Shown one piece after another: positions 18,701-25,801 of a DNA stretch of 64,000 nt. The DNA is from Herbaspirillum rubrisubalbicans (GTDB lineage Bacteria; Pseudomonadota; Gammaproteobacteria; Burkholderiales; Burkholderiaceae_D). The translations under genes and the position numbers were made by a program. The notes below the pieces were generated by a model, which was not told the DNA's origin, did not search any database, and saw only the letters and a program-made list of their open reading frames with translations. How positions within the stretch are numbered: the stretch's first letter is position 1; each line of letters opens with the position of its first letter. Location of the stretch: assembly GCF_003719195.1 (NCBI RefSeq), contig NZ_CP024996.1, forward strand, positions 310,001 through 374,000, given 5' to 3'.

Positions 18701-19007
18701 CGGGGTCCACCCCCAGGCGGAAGTTGACGGTGATGGTGAGGTTGCCGTCGCTATTGGCCTGGGACTGCATGTAGAGCATGTTTTCCACGCCATTGATCTG
18801 CTCTTCCAGCGGCGAGGCCACGGTTTCAGCGATCACCTTGGGGTTGGCACCGGGATACTGCGCGCGCACCACCACCGAGGGTGGCACCACTTCCGGGTAT
18901 TCGGAGATGGGCAACTGCAGCATGGCCAGCACGCCGCCCAGCAACAGCAGTACCGACAGCACGCCCGCGAAGATCGGGCGGTCGATAAAGAATTTGGAGA
19001 TGTTCAT
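15774..19007 (-). CDS. RND multidrug efflux pump, inner-membrane permease (MexF/CeoB/BpeF type)
   Basis: This 1077-residue HAE-1 proton-driven drug exporter begins MNISKFFIDRPIFAGVLSVL, nearly identical to the MexF/BpeF group and unlike AcrB/MexB. The proton-relay pair is D410-D411 in GIVVDDAIVVVENVER. Twelve membrane segments and two large periplasmic loops fit the family, and the length is normal. The C-terminal 40 residues are His-rich (SHHEAP...SHVPHVPQVSH), which is lineage-specific decoration. It is the third gene of the operon. By analogy with CeoAB-OpcM and BpeEF-OprC it may export chloramphenicol, trimethoprim, fluoroquinolones or aromatic acids; that is inferred from homology. Confidence 0.92.
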   Translation of the reverse strand: MNISKFFIDRPIFAGVLSVLLLLGGVLAMLQLPISEYPEVVPPSVVVRAQYPGANPKVIAETVASPLEEQINGVENMLYMQSQANSDGNLTITVNFRLGVDPDKAQQLVQNRVSQALPRLPEDVQRLGVTTLKSSPTLTMVVHLTSPDNRYDTTYLRNYAVLNVKDRLARIQGVGEVGLFGSGNYAMRVWLDPNKVAQRGLTASDVVRAIREQNVQVAAGVIGASPSSPETPLQLSVNAQGRLKTDGEFRDIILKASPDGATTRLGDVARVELAASEYGLRSLLDNKPAVAIPIFQAPGANALEVSTQVRAAMKELSADFPSSVSYSIVYDPTQFVRASIEAVVHTLLEAIALVVIVVIIFLQTWRASIIPLLAVPVSIIGTFSLMLGFGYTINALSLFGMVLAIGIVVDDAIVVVENVERNISAGLSPREATYRAMQEVSGPIIAIALTLVAVFVPLAFMTGLTGQFYKQFAMTIAISTVISAFNSLTLSPALAALLLKGHGDKPDWLTRQMDRFLGGFFIGFNRFFNRASDNYGGGVTGVIKRKGATMGVYVLLLAATLGVSYIVPGGFVPGQDKQYLVAFAQLPNGASIDRSEEVMRKMSDIMLKEPGVASAIAFPGLSINGFTNSSSAGIVFVGLKPFEERKSKELSGNAIAASLNQKFGSIKEAFTAVFPPPPVMGLGTLGGFKMQIEDRGALGYAELDKAAQAFMKAAAKEPALGPMFSSYQINVPQLDVELDRVKAKQLGIAVTDVFNTMQIYLGSLYVNDFNRFGRVYQVRAQADAPFRAKAEDIAQLKTRNDAGEMVPLSSVVKVKQTFGPEMVVRYNGYTAADINGGPAPGYSSDQAQAAAERVAAATLPRGIKFEWTDLTYQKILAGNAGVWVFPISVLLVFLVLAALYESLTLPLAVILIVPMSILAALTGVWLTRGDNNIFTQIGLMVLVGLSAKNAILIVEFARELEMQGRSAVQAAIEASRLRLRPILMTSIAFIMGVVPLVTSTGAGSEMRHAMGIAVFFGMLGVTLFGLFLTPVFYVLLRTIDRRALHSASHHEAPMTAGSHVPHVPQVSHAAPGAQDDR

Positions 19008-19109
19008 GTAGGTTCCTTGTCAGTCGTCAGGATGCAAACGCCCTGGCAGCGGGCCTTGCAGCCCCTGCGACTTGTTCTTCCTTGAATGCGAGTGAGGGTG
19101 GCGGGCGGA

Positions 19110-20306
19110 TCAGGCCTTGCCAACGTCAGGCGCGGTGGCCTGCGCCTGCATCGGCACCACGGTCGGGGTGATGGCGTCACCCGGACGGATACGCTGCAGG
19201 CCATTGACCACGATGCGCTCACCCGGCTGCAAGCCCTTTTCGATCACCACCAGGCCGTCATGCCCGGCGCCCACCACCACCTGACGGTAGCTGGCGTGGT
19301 TGTTCTTGTCGGCCACCATCACGAAGCGCTTGTCCTGGTCGGTGCCGATGGCCTTTTCATCGATCAGCACCGCGGCATGGGGCGAACCGCCACCCAGGCG
19401 CACGCGGGCATATAGGCCCGGGACCAGTTGGCCATCGGCATTGTCGAAGATGGCGCGCACGCGGATGGTGCCGGAGGCGGTGTCCAGACGGTTGTCGACC
19501 GAACCGACCCGGCCTTGGCGCGAATAGCCGTCTTCATTGGCCAGGCCCAGTTCCACCGGCACCGTGGTACCGGCTGCGCGCGCCGGGTTGACGTATTTCA
19601 GGAAGCTTTGTTCATCGACGTCGAAGGAGGCATAGACCTTGGCCACCGATACCAGCGTGGTCAGCGGCGCATTGCCTGCACCAGGGTTCACTACGTTGCC
19701 CACCGTGACTTCAGCGCGCGAGATGCGGCCCGAGACCGGTGCGGTGATGCGGGTGTATTCCAGGTTCAGGCGCGCTGCGCGCAGGGCAGCGCGGGCAGCG
19801 GCGACATTGGCGACGGCTTCGCGGGAAGCGTTCTGCTTTTCTTCGAAATCACGCTTGGCGATGGCGTTGTCACCCAGCAGGCGCTGGCCACGGGCCAGGT
19901 CCGAGGCGGTATAGCCGGCACGGGCTTCGGCGCCAGCCAGTTGTGCCTCGGCGCGGGCCACTTCGGCCTCATAGGGGCGCGGGTCGATGGTGAAGAGCAG
20001 GTCGTCCTTCTTGACCAGCGCACCATCCTTGAAGTGGACAGCGGTCAGGGTGCCACCGACCAGCGGGCGGACCTCAACGCGATCGACCGCTTCGATGCGG
20101 CCGGAATAGGATTGCCAGTCGATGATCTGGCGCTGGACCACTTCAGCCACATCCACCGGGGCGCCGGCTGCAGCGGCAGTTGGCGCGGTGGTGGCGTTGG
20201 CCGAGAGGCCCACCACCGAGATGGCGCCACCGACCGAGAGGGCGATGACGGCCAGGACCGTGGCGGTCAGAGCGAAGCGTTTGCGCAGTGGGGCAGGAGT
20301 ATTCAT
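19110..20306 (-). CDS. RND efflux periplasmic adaptor (MexE/CeoA/BpeE type membrane fusion protein)
   Basis: This 398-residue protein links the inner-membrane pump to the outer-membrane channel. An N-terminal hydrophobic segment (about 10-35) anchors it. Lipoyl/hairpin/barrel domains follow, including V-E-V-R-P-L-V-G-G-T-L, the helical hairpin with L-A-R-G-Q-R-L, and N-L-E-Y-T-R-I-T-A-P-V-S-G-R-I. The start is ATG 20306, with GAGGATAAG immediately upstream; an ORF extension to 20372 runs into the previous gene and is ignored. It is ten bases after the hydrolase gene and about 100 bases before the pump, in one operon. Confidence 0.9.
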   Translation of the reverse strand: MNTPAPLRKRFALTATVLAVIALSVGGAISVVGLSANATTAPTAAAAGAPVDVAEVVQRQIIDWQSYSGRIEAVDRVEVRPLVGGTLTAVHFKDGALVKKDDLLFTIDPRPYEAEVARAEAQLAGAEARAGYTASDLARGQRLLGDNAIAKRDFEEKQNASREAVANVAAARAALRAARLNLEYTRITAPVSGRISRAEVTVGNVVNPGAGNAPLTTLVSVAKVYASFDVDEQSFLKYVNPARAAGTTVPVELGLANEDGYSRQGRVGSVDNRLDTASGTIRVRAIFDNADGQLVPGLYARVRLGGGSPHAAVLIDEKAIGTDQDKRFVMVADKNNHASYRQVVVGAGHDGLVVIEKGLQPGERIVVNGLQRIRPGDAITPTVVPMQAQATAPDVGKA

Positions 20307-20316
20307 TTTCTTATCC

Positions 20317-21180
20317 TCAGAGTGAAGTGGAGGGTTGAAGCGGATACGGCAGAAATTCAGGGGGCGCGGCATCGCCTCGCAAGCGGGCGAAGCGGCAGCG
20401 CAGGAAATTGACGATCTCGGTCAGCAAGGGCAGGTGTGTGCGCAGGGCCCCATGCGTGATGCCGACAAAGCGCGAGACCTGCGTAGGCACGCCGGCGCGG
20501 ATCAGGCTGGAGGCGTATTTCTCGGCCTCCGGGCACAGCACGTCGCGCTCGGCGGTGGCGATGAAGGCCGGCGGCAGGCCGGCCAGGCGGCTCACTTCCA
20601 ATGGCGCGGCATAGGGATGCAGGCGCTGCATGGTCTGCGGCAGGTACTGGCGATAGCTGGCCGCGCAGGTCTCGGCGGTGACATCCGATTGCAGGCGGGT
20701 GGCGTCACCCAGAAGACGCATACTCGGGTCCAGCATCGGGCTGATCAGCACCTGGGCGGCCAATGGCTTGCCGCAGCGATCGCGGGTCATCAGCGTGAGG
20801 CTGGCGGCCAGGCTGCCACCGGCGTCATCACCGGCCACCACCATGCGCTCCAGGTCGACGTTGAGCTCGGCGGCGTTCTTGCAGGCCCAGGTGGCAGCGG
20901 CGAAGGCATCTTCGGGGGCGGCCGGGAAGGGCTTGGCCGGCGCCAGGGCATAGCCCACCGAGAGCACCACGGCCTGGTTGTGCCGTGCGATAAAACTGGC
21001 CGGGGCATCGGCATCATCGAGCGAGCCGCTGGTGAAACCGCCGCCGTGGAAGTACATCACCAACGGACGTTTTTTGCCCTTGGCGGACACTGCCGCCGGC
21101 TGGTACAGGCGCACCGGGATGCGTCCCAGCGGGCCGGGAACGAAGAAATTGCGGATGTCCAGCGTAGGTGAGCCGTGCAT
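20317..21180 (-). CDS. llpE: LlpE-like alpha/beta hydrolase of the efflux operon, nucleophile replaced by Asp
   Basis: This protein belongs to the hormone-sensitive-lipase family (Abhydrolase_3). The oxyanion HGGG motif is intact, and so are the acid (ERDVLCPEA) and His (GITHGAL) positions. The nucleophile elbow reads GDDAGG instead of GDSAGG, with an Asp codon at 20824-20826 (residue 119), so classical esterase activity is not expected. In Burkholderia an llpE lipase-like gene leads the ceoAB-opcM and bpeEF-oprC efflux operons, exactly as here. The start is unclear: the frame is open to ATG 21315, but a candidate promoter at 21256-21284 lies inside that extension, so ATG 21180 (287 residues) or GTG 21204 is likelier. 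Confidence 0.78.
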   Translation of the reverse strand: MHGSPTLDIRNFFVPGPLGRIPVRLYQPAAVSAKGKKRPLVMYFHGGGFTSGSLDDADAPASFIARHNQAVVLSVGYALAPAKPFPAAPEDAFAAATWACKNAAELNVDLERMVVAGDDAGGSLAASLTLMTRDRCGKPLAAQVLISPMLDPSMRLLGDATRLQSDVTAETCAASYRQYLPQTMQRLHPYAAPLEVSRLAGLPPAFIATAERDVLCPEAEKYASSLIRAGVPTQVSRFVGITHGALRTHLPLLTEIVNFLRCRFARLRGDAAPPEFLPYPLQPSTSL

Positions 21181-21255
21181 GATGAGCGCCTGGGCCGAAG
21201 CCACTTGTCCAAGAATGAGGCGGATTGTGCGCCACAGCAGGGTGTCGAATAAACA

Positions 21256-21291
21256 CCTATAATCCAACAACACTGTTCGGTCATTCTGAAC
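21256..21291 (-). promoter_or_regulatory. Putative efflux-operon promoter with overlapping dyad (LysR operator candidate)
   Basis: On the minus strand, ATGACC (-35, 21279-21284) and TATAGG (-10, 21256-21261) are 17 bp apart. An inverted repeat GTTCGG-N5-CTGAAC (21275-21291, five of six positions paired) covers the -35. The site lies between the efflux operon and its divergent LysR-type regulator, where such regulators usually bind. Confidence 0.45.
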
Positions 21292-21460
21292 AATCGAGAT
21301 GGGAAATTGCTTCATGATGTGGCCTCATTCGGTGAGTAATTTGTAGGCAATGAGTGAACCATTCGGCGCGCCGGGGGCGGCGCCTGCTGTGCATTGCGAA
21401 GTCCTGCCCCCGCTTGCCGTCCCGGCGCCGTACCGGGCATCCGGCACCAAGGAGAGAGCA

Positions 21461-22474
21461 ATGGATCGTTTCCAGGCCATGCAAGTCTTTACCGCTGTGG
21501 TCGATGCCAACAGCTTCACGCGCGCCGCGGACAACCTGAACCTGCCGCGCACCACCGTCACCACCCTGATCCAGGGGCTGGAGAGCCTGTTGCAGGTGCG
21601 CCTGTTGAACCGCACCACCCGCCGCATCAGCCTCACGCCCGATGGCGCGGCCTACTACGAGCGCTGCGTGCGCATCCTGGCCGACGTTGATGAGACCGAA
21701 CAATCCTTCCGCAACGTCACGCGTGGACCGCAAGGACGCCTGCGCATTGACGTGCCCGGCTCCATCGGTCGCCTCATGCTGTTGCCCAACCTGTGCGACT
21801 TCTATACCAAGTACCCGGACATCGAACTGCTCATGGGCATGGGCGACCGCCCGGTGGACCTGGTGCAGGAAGCGGTGGATTGCGTCATCCGCATCGGTCA
21901 ATTGCAGGATTCCTCAATGGTGGCGCGCCGCATCGGCACCTTCCAGACCGTGACCTGCGCCGCGCCTTCTTATCTGGAGCGCCACGGCGTGCCGCATACG
22001 CTGGACGATCTGCAGCAGCACAAGGCGGTGCATTACTTTTCCAGCCGCACCGGGCGCACCATCGACTGGGATTTCGTGGTCGATGGCGTCAGCCGCGAGG
22101 TGAAGATGGACGGCAAACTCTCCGTCAACGATGCCGATGCCTACGTGGAGTGCGCGCTGCAAGGCTTCGGCATGGTGCAGGCGCCGCTGTACATGGTCAC
22201 GCGCCACATCGATGAAGGTCGCCTGGTGGAGGTGCTGTCGCAGTGGAAACCGGCACCGCTGCCGATCTCGGTGGTGTATCTGCACAACCGCCATCTCTCG
22301 CCCAAGGTGCGCGCCTTCGTCGACTGGGTGGCCGAACTGTTTGCCACCTGTCCGCTGCACAAGGCCTGCACCATGGGCATGGAAGAGAGCGAATGCCGCT
22401 TCGTCGACAAGCCCGAATCCACCACCGTGCGCAATGTGGTGGAGCAGTACAACATGGCCGAGAGCGTGTTCTGA
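21461..22474 (+). CDS. LysR-type regulator of the divergent efflux operon (CeoR/BpeT-like)
   Basis: This 337-residue protein has an N-terminal winged helix (about 1-60, with F-x-A-V-V-D-A-N-S-F-T-R-A-A-D-x-L-x-L-P and R-L-L-N-R-T-T-R) and a substrate-binding domain. The start is ATG 21461 behind AAGGAGAG. The C-terminal tail beyond residue 300 is longer than in most LysR proteins. It is divergent from llpE-adaptor-pump-channel, the same arrangement as ceoR and bpeT in Burkholderia, so it probably activates the operon in response to a small aromatic effector such as salicylate. The effector is inferred from the homologous systems, not seen here. Confidence 0.86.
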   Translation: MDRFQAMQVFTAVVDANSFTRAADNLNLPRTTVTTLIQGLESLLQVRLLNRTTRRISLTPDGAAYYERCVRILADVDETEQSFRNVTRGPQGRLRIDVPGSIGRLMLLPNLCDFYTKYPDIELLMGMGDRPVDLVQEAVDCVIRIGQLQDSSMVARRIGTFQTVTCAAPSYLERHGVPHTLDDLQQHKAVHYFSSRTGRTIDWDFVVDGVSREVKMDGKLSVNDADAYVECALQGFGMVQAPLYMVTRHIDEGRLVEVLSQWKPAPLPISVVYLHNRHLSPKVRAFVDWVAELFATCPLHKACTMGMEESECRFVDKPESTTVRNVVEQYNMAESVF

Positions 22475-22684
22475 CTGGATTGATGATCTGATTGGGTTCG
22501 GCCAGGATTATGCAGGGTGGGGCGCTATTTATGCGTGCCGAAAGCTGCCGATTTCCTGCCTGATTCTCTGTGCATGGGGTGCGCAGCTTCAAGGGTGACG
22601 GGCATTGTCATCAGGCTGGCGGCGAGTTGGTGTGATGATGCTTCTGCGCATTCGTCGGATGACATACCCGATCCTGCAAACTTC

Positions 22685-22725
22685 TTGCCTGATTCTCCAA
22701 TTGCTGGTGACGGAGGATCAGGCAA
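22685..22725. promoter_or_regulatory. Inverted-repeat operator candidate upstream of the araC-family gene
   Basis: TTGCCTGATTCTCC (22685-22698) and GGAGGATCAGGCAA (22712-22725) form a dyad with 13 of 14 positions paired and a 13-base spacer, about 50 bases before the start codon. The core TGCCTGATTCTC is repeated directly at 22557-22568, 129 bases upstream. Paired sites plus a distal copy suit a regulator that loops DNA or autoregulates. The rest of 22475-22773 has no gene. Confidence 0.5.
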
Positions 22726-22773
22726 TCGCCGGCGCGCGCTACAGTCGCGTCTGTCCTTCATTGAGAGAAGCCT

Positions 22774-23778
22774 ATGGAGCTCGATTTACACCCTGTCCAT
22801 GATTCCTCCCCGCTGACGCTGGTGCAAGAGATCGATACCGTCGCGCAGAGTGTGGCCGACGATACGCGTTTTACCGCCATGCAGCAGGAGTTGCTACAAC
22901 TGTTGCAGCGTTACACCACCGGTGCCGAAGGGATGTTGCAGACCGCCATTCCCGCCATGGAAATCTATCGCATCACCTGTCCCAGCGGCCCCAAGCACGC
23001 AGTACAAAAGCCGGTGTTCGCGGTGATCGCGCAGGGTTCCAAGCGTATCTTCGTGGGCGATGAAATCTACGAATACGATCCCATGCATTACCTGGTGGCT
23101 TCGGTGGACCTGCCGGTGGTGGGCAAGGTGATGGTGACCAGCCCCGATGAACCCTACCTGGGTTTGCGGCTGGAACTGGACACCCAGGAAATCGGCGAAC
23201 TGATCGGCGATGAAAACCTGCCCGCCGCGGCCCATCTCAACGAGGGCGCCGCACGCGGGTTGTATGTGAACCGGCTCGACGTCGATCTGCTCGATGCCGT
23301 GCTGCGCCTGTTGCGCCTGCATGAGTCGCCGCGCGACGTGCCCATCCTGGCGCCGATGATACGGCGCGAGATCCTCTATCGCCTGCTCATGAATGGCCAG
23401 GGGGCGCTGCTGCGCCAGACCGTCCTGCAGGATAGCCAGATGAACCGTGTGGCCAAGGCCATCCGGCTCATCAAGGACGGTTACGACCAGGCGCTGCGCA
23501 TCGAGGACATTGCGCGCGATGTACACATGAGCGTGTCGTCGCTGCACCATCACTTCAAGCTGGTGACGGCCATGAGCCCGCTGCAATACCAGAAGAACCT
23601 GCGTCTGCAGGAGGCGCGCAAATTGATTCTGACCGCCGACGCCAGCGTGGCCACTGCCGCTCATCGCGTGGGTTATGAAAGTTCTTCGCAATTCAGTCGC
23701 GAATACAGTCGCCTCTTCGGTGCGCCGCCGCTGCGTGACAAGCGACGCTGGCAGGAAGAGGAAGCCCCGGTTCTGTGA
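22774..23778 (+). CDS. AraC family transcriptional regulator
   Basis: This 334-residue protein has an AraC_N-type sensor domain (about 45-205, PF06719 style with the motif V-F-A-V-I-A-Q-G-S-K-R) followed by two helix-turn-helix motifs in the C-terminal 100 residues (A-R-D-V-H-M-S-V-S-S-L-H-H-H-F-K and V-G-Y-E-S-S-S-Q-F-S-R-E-Y). The start ATG 22774 has a GAGAG site. The nearby aldo/keto reductase, 57 bases downstream on the same strand, is a natural target; YqhC of E. coli, same regulator class, controls aldehyde reductases. Sensing of reactive aldehydes is therefore a reasonable guess. Confidence 0.87.
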   Translation: MELDLHPVHDSSPLTLVQEIDTVAQSVADDTRFTAMQQELLQLLQRYTTGAEGMLQTAIPAMEIYRITCPSGPKHAVQKPVFAVIAQGSKRIFVGDEIYEYDPMHYLVASVDLPVVGKVMVTSPDEPYLGLRLELDTQEIGELIGDENLPAAAHLNEGAARGLYVNRLDVDLLDAVLRLLRLHESPRDVPILAPMIRREILYRLLMNGQGALLRQTVLQDSQMNRVAKAIRLIKDGYDQALRIEDIARDVHMSVSSLHHHFKLVTAMSPLQYQKNLRLQEARKLILTADASVATAAHRVGYESSSQFSREYSRLFGAPPLRDKRRWQEEEAPVL

Positions 23779-23835
23779 GCGCCGGCAAGATCAGCCGCAC
23801 TTAAGTTATCCACATCCCTTTTCATTGGAGAGACC

Positions 23836-24849
23836 ATGCACTATCGTCGCCTCGGCAAGAGCAATCTCAAGGTATCGGCCCTGTGCCTGGGTTCCATGAT
23901 GTTCGGTGACCAGACCGACCTGCAGGAATCCGGCCGCATCATCGCCTCGGCCCGCGAGCACGGCGTCAATTTCATCGATACCGCCGACGTCTACACCAAG
24001 GGCAAGTCCGAGGAAATCGTCGGCAAGCTGCTGGCCGGGCAGCGCCATGAATGGGTGCTGGCCAGCAAGCTGGGCAATGCCATGAGTGGCAAGCCCAATG
24101 AATCGCATTACTCGCGCAGCTGGATCGTGCGCGAGACCGAGAACAGCTTGAAGCGCCTGGATACCGATTACCTCGACATCCTCTACATGCACCGCGACTA
24201 TCAGGATGAGAACCTGGAAGAAGCCGTGCAGGCGCTGGGCGACCTGATCCGCGCAGGCAAGATCCGTGGCTTCGGGGTCTCCAATTTCCGTGGCTGGCGC
24301 ATCGCCGAGATCGTGCGTCTGTGCGAGAAGAACAACGTGCCGCTGCCGCTGGTGTGCCAGCCCTATTACAACCTGTTGAACCGCCAGCCCGAGGTGGAAA
24401 TCCTGCCGGCCTGCGCCCACTATGGTCTGGGCGTGGTGCCGTATAGCCCGATTGCGCGTGGCGTGCTGACCGGCAAATACCAGCCCGGCCAGAAGCCACC
24501 CGAAGACACCCGTGCAGGGCGGGGCGACAAGCGCATGATGGAAACCGAATTCCGCGAAGAGTCACTGCTGATCGCGCAGCGGCTGCAACAGCATTGCGAA
24601 GTACGTGGCATCAAACTGGGCCAGTTCGCTACCGCCTGGGTGCTGGCCAATGCGGCCATCAGCAGCGTCATTGCCGGACCGCGCACGCTGGCGCAGATGG
24701 AGGATTACTACGACGCGGCGGAACTGCAGATCACTGCTGAGGAAGAGGCGTTGGTGGATAGCCTTGTGAGGCCGGGTCATGCGTCTACGCATGGGTATAA
24801 CGATCCTAATTATCCATTCTTTGGGCGGATGGTCAGGGTTGATTTCTAA
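23836..24849 (+). CDS. Aldo/keto reductase
   Basis: This 337-residue NADPH-dependent oxidoreductase has a TIM-barrel fold. The catalytic tetrad is visible as Asp and Tyr in FIDTADVYTKGKSE, Lys in VLASKLGNAM and His in DILYMHRDY. The C-terminal V-I-A-G-P-R-T segment binds the cofactor phosphate. The start is ATG 23836 with GGAGAG upstream. The sequence is of the YajO/Tas-like group acting on aldehydes or ketones; the precise substrate cannot be read. It is probably controlled by the AraC-type gene just upstream. Confidence 0.87.
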   Translation: MHYRRLGKSNLKVSALCLGSMMFGDQTDLQESGRIIASAREHGVNFIDTADVYTKGKSEEIVGKLLAGQRHEWVLASKLGNAMSGKPNESHYSRSWIVRETENSLKRLDTDYLDILYMHRDYQDENLEEAVQALGDLIRAGKIRGFGVSNFRGWRIAEIVRLCEKNNVPLPLVCQPYYNLLNRQPEVEILPACAHYGLGVVPYSPIARGVLTGKYQPGQKPPEDTRAGRGDKRMMETEFREESLLIAQRLQQHCEVRGIKLGQFATAWVLANAAISSVIAGPRTLAQMEDYYDAAELQITAEEEALVDSLVRPGHASTHGYNDPNYPFFGRMVRVDF

Positions 24850-24873
24850 GAGGGAAGTGCCAGAGTCCCTGTC

Positions 24874-24911
24874 AAGCGGATCAGGCCGTAAGGCTTGATC
24901 CGCTTTGTTGT
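24874..24911 (+). terminator. Rho-independent terminator of the aldo/keto reductase gene
   Basis: AAGCGGATCAGGCC (24874-24887) pairs with GGCTTGATCCGCTT (24892-24905), with one mismatch in 14, a GTAA loop and a T-rich tail (TTTGTTGTT). Confidence 0.85.
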
Positions 24912-24953
24912 TGGTGTGTTCGACAGTCAGGTCAACGCATGGTTGGAATCAAA

Positions 24954-25715
24954 TCAAGTACCTGCGCGCAACGCACTGACCCGCCGCACCCCCTCCGCCT
25001 TGATCTGCTGGATATCCGTCCCCGGCACCACCAGGTCCATGCCGATGTCCTTCATGCGCTGGGCCATGTCCATGCTGCCGGCGAAGATGCCCACATACTT
25101 GCCCAGCGTGCGGGCCAGGGTCAGCAGATGCTCGATGGCGTCGTTGAGGCGGGGGTCGTCGTAGGCGTCCGGGGCCAGGCCCAGTTCGATGGCCAGGTCG
25201 CTGGGGCCGATGAAGATGCCGTCCAGGTCGGGGACCTTGAGGATGGCTTGGGCATTGGCGTAGCCTTCGCGCGTCTCGATCATGGCCAGCGTCAGGACGG
25301 TGGTATTGGCGTGTTTGAAGTAATCTTCACCACCATACAGCAGGCCCCGCGCCGGGCCGAAGCTGCGGCCGCCACGCGGGGAGTAGTGGCAGGCGCGTAT
25401 GAAGCGTTCTGCATCGTCGGCCGTGTTGATGAGCGGGCAGATCACGCCATAGGCGCCGGCATCGAGGAGCTTGTTGATTTCACCGAGGCTGTTTTCGGAG
25501 CAGCGTACCAGCGGTACTGCGGAGGTGCTGGAGATGGCTTGCAGCATGGGCAGCGCAGACTCGATGGAGAACGGACCATGTTGCAGGTCGACCGTGACCG
25601 CGTCGTAGCCGCTGTGGGCGATGACTTCGGCCAGCAGCGAATTGCCCATCGATACCCAGCCGCAGAGGGCCAGTTGCTTGTGCGCGAAGAGGGTGCGCAG
25701 ACGGTTTTCCCGCAT
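24954..25715 (-). CDS. HpcH/HpaI family aldolase
   Basis: This 253-residue class II pyruvate aldolase carries the catalytic His in V-D-L-Q-H-G-P, a substrate Arg in P-L-V-R-C, metal ligands Glu (M-I-E-T-R-E) and Asp (G-P-S-D-L-A), and the hinge G-A-Y-G-V-I-C-P. Relatives include 2-keto-3-deoxy-glucarate/rhamnonate aldolases and 4-hydroxy-2-oxoheptanedioate aldolase; the sequence alone does not separate these. It lies 86 bases downstream of the D-amino acid dehydrogenase gene on the same strand, so a joint catabolic role producing and cleaving a 2-oxo acid is possible. Confidence 0.84.
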   Translation of the reverse strand: MRENRLRTLFAHKQLALCGWVSMGNSLLAEVIAHSGYDAVTVDLQHGPFSIESALPMLQAISSTSAVPLVRCSENSLGEINKLLDAGAYGVICPLINTADDAERFIRACHYSPRGGRSFGPARGLLYGGEDYFKHANTTVLTLAMIETREGYANAQAILKVPDLDGIFIGPSDLAIELGLAPDAYDDPRLNDAIEHLLTLARTLGKYVGIFAGSMDMAQRMKDIGMDLVVPGTDIQQIKAEGVRRVSALRAGT

Positions 25716-25801
25716 CGTTCATCTCCCTTGGATCAGGCCGGCAGGGGCGCCGGCCATGCGCCATGTTAAGTCCTGATGCGCGCTTCTGGCTTGAAACTTC
25801 T

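Noticed and set aside
17253-19085. 610-codon plus-strand frame opposite the RND pump
   Set aside because: His/Arg/Gln-rich composition typical of an antisense shadow of a membrane protein gene.
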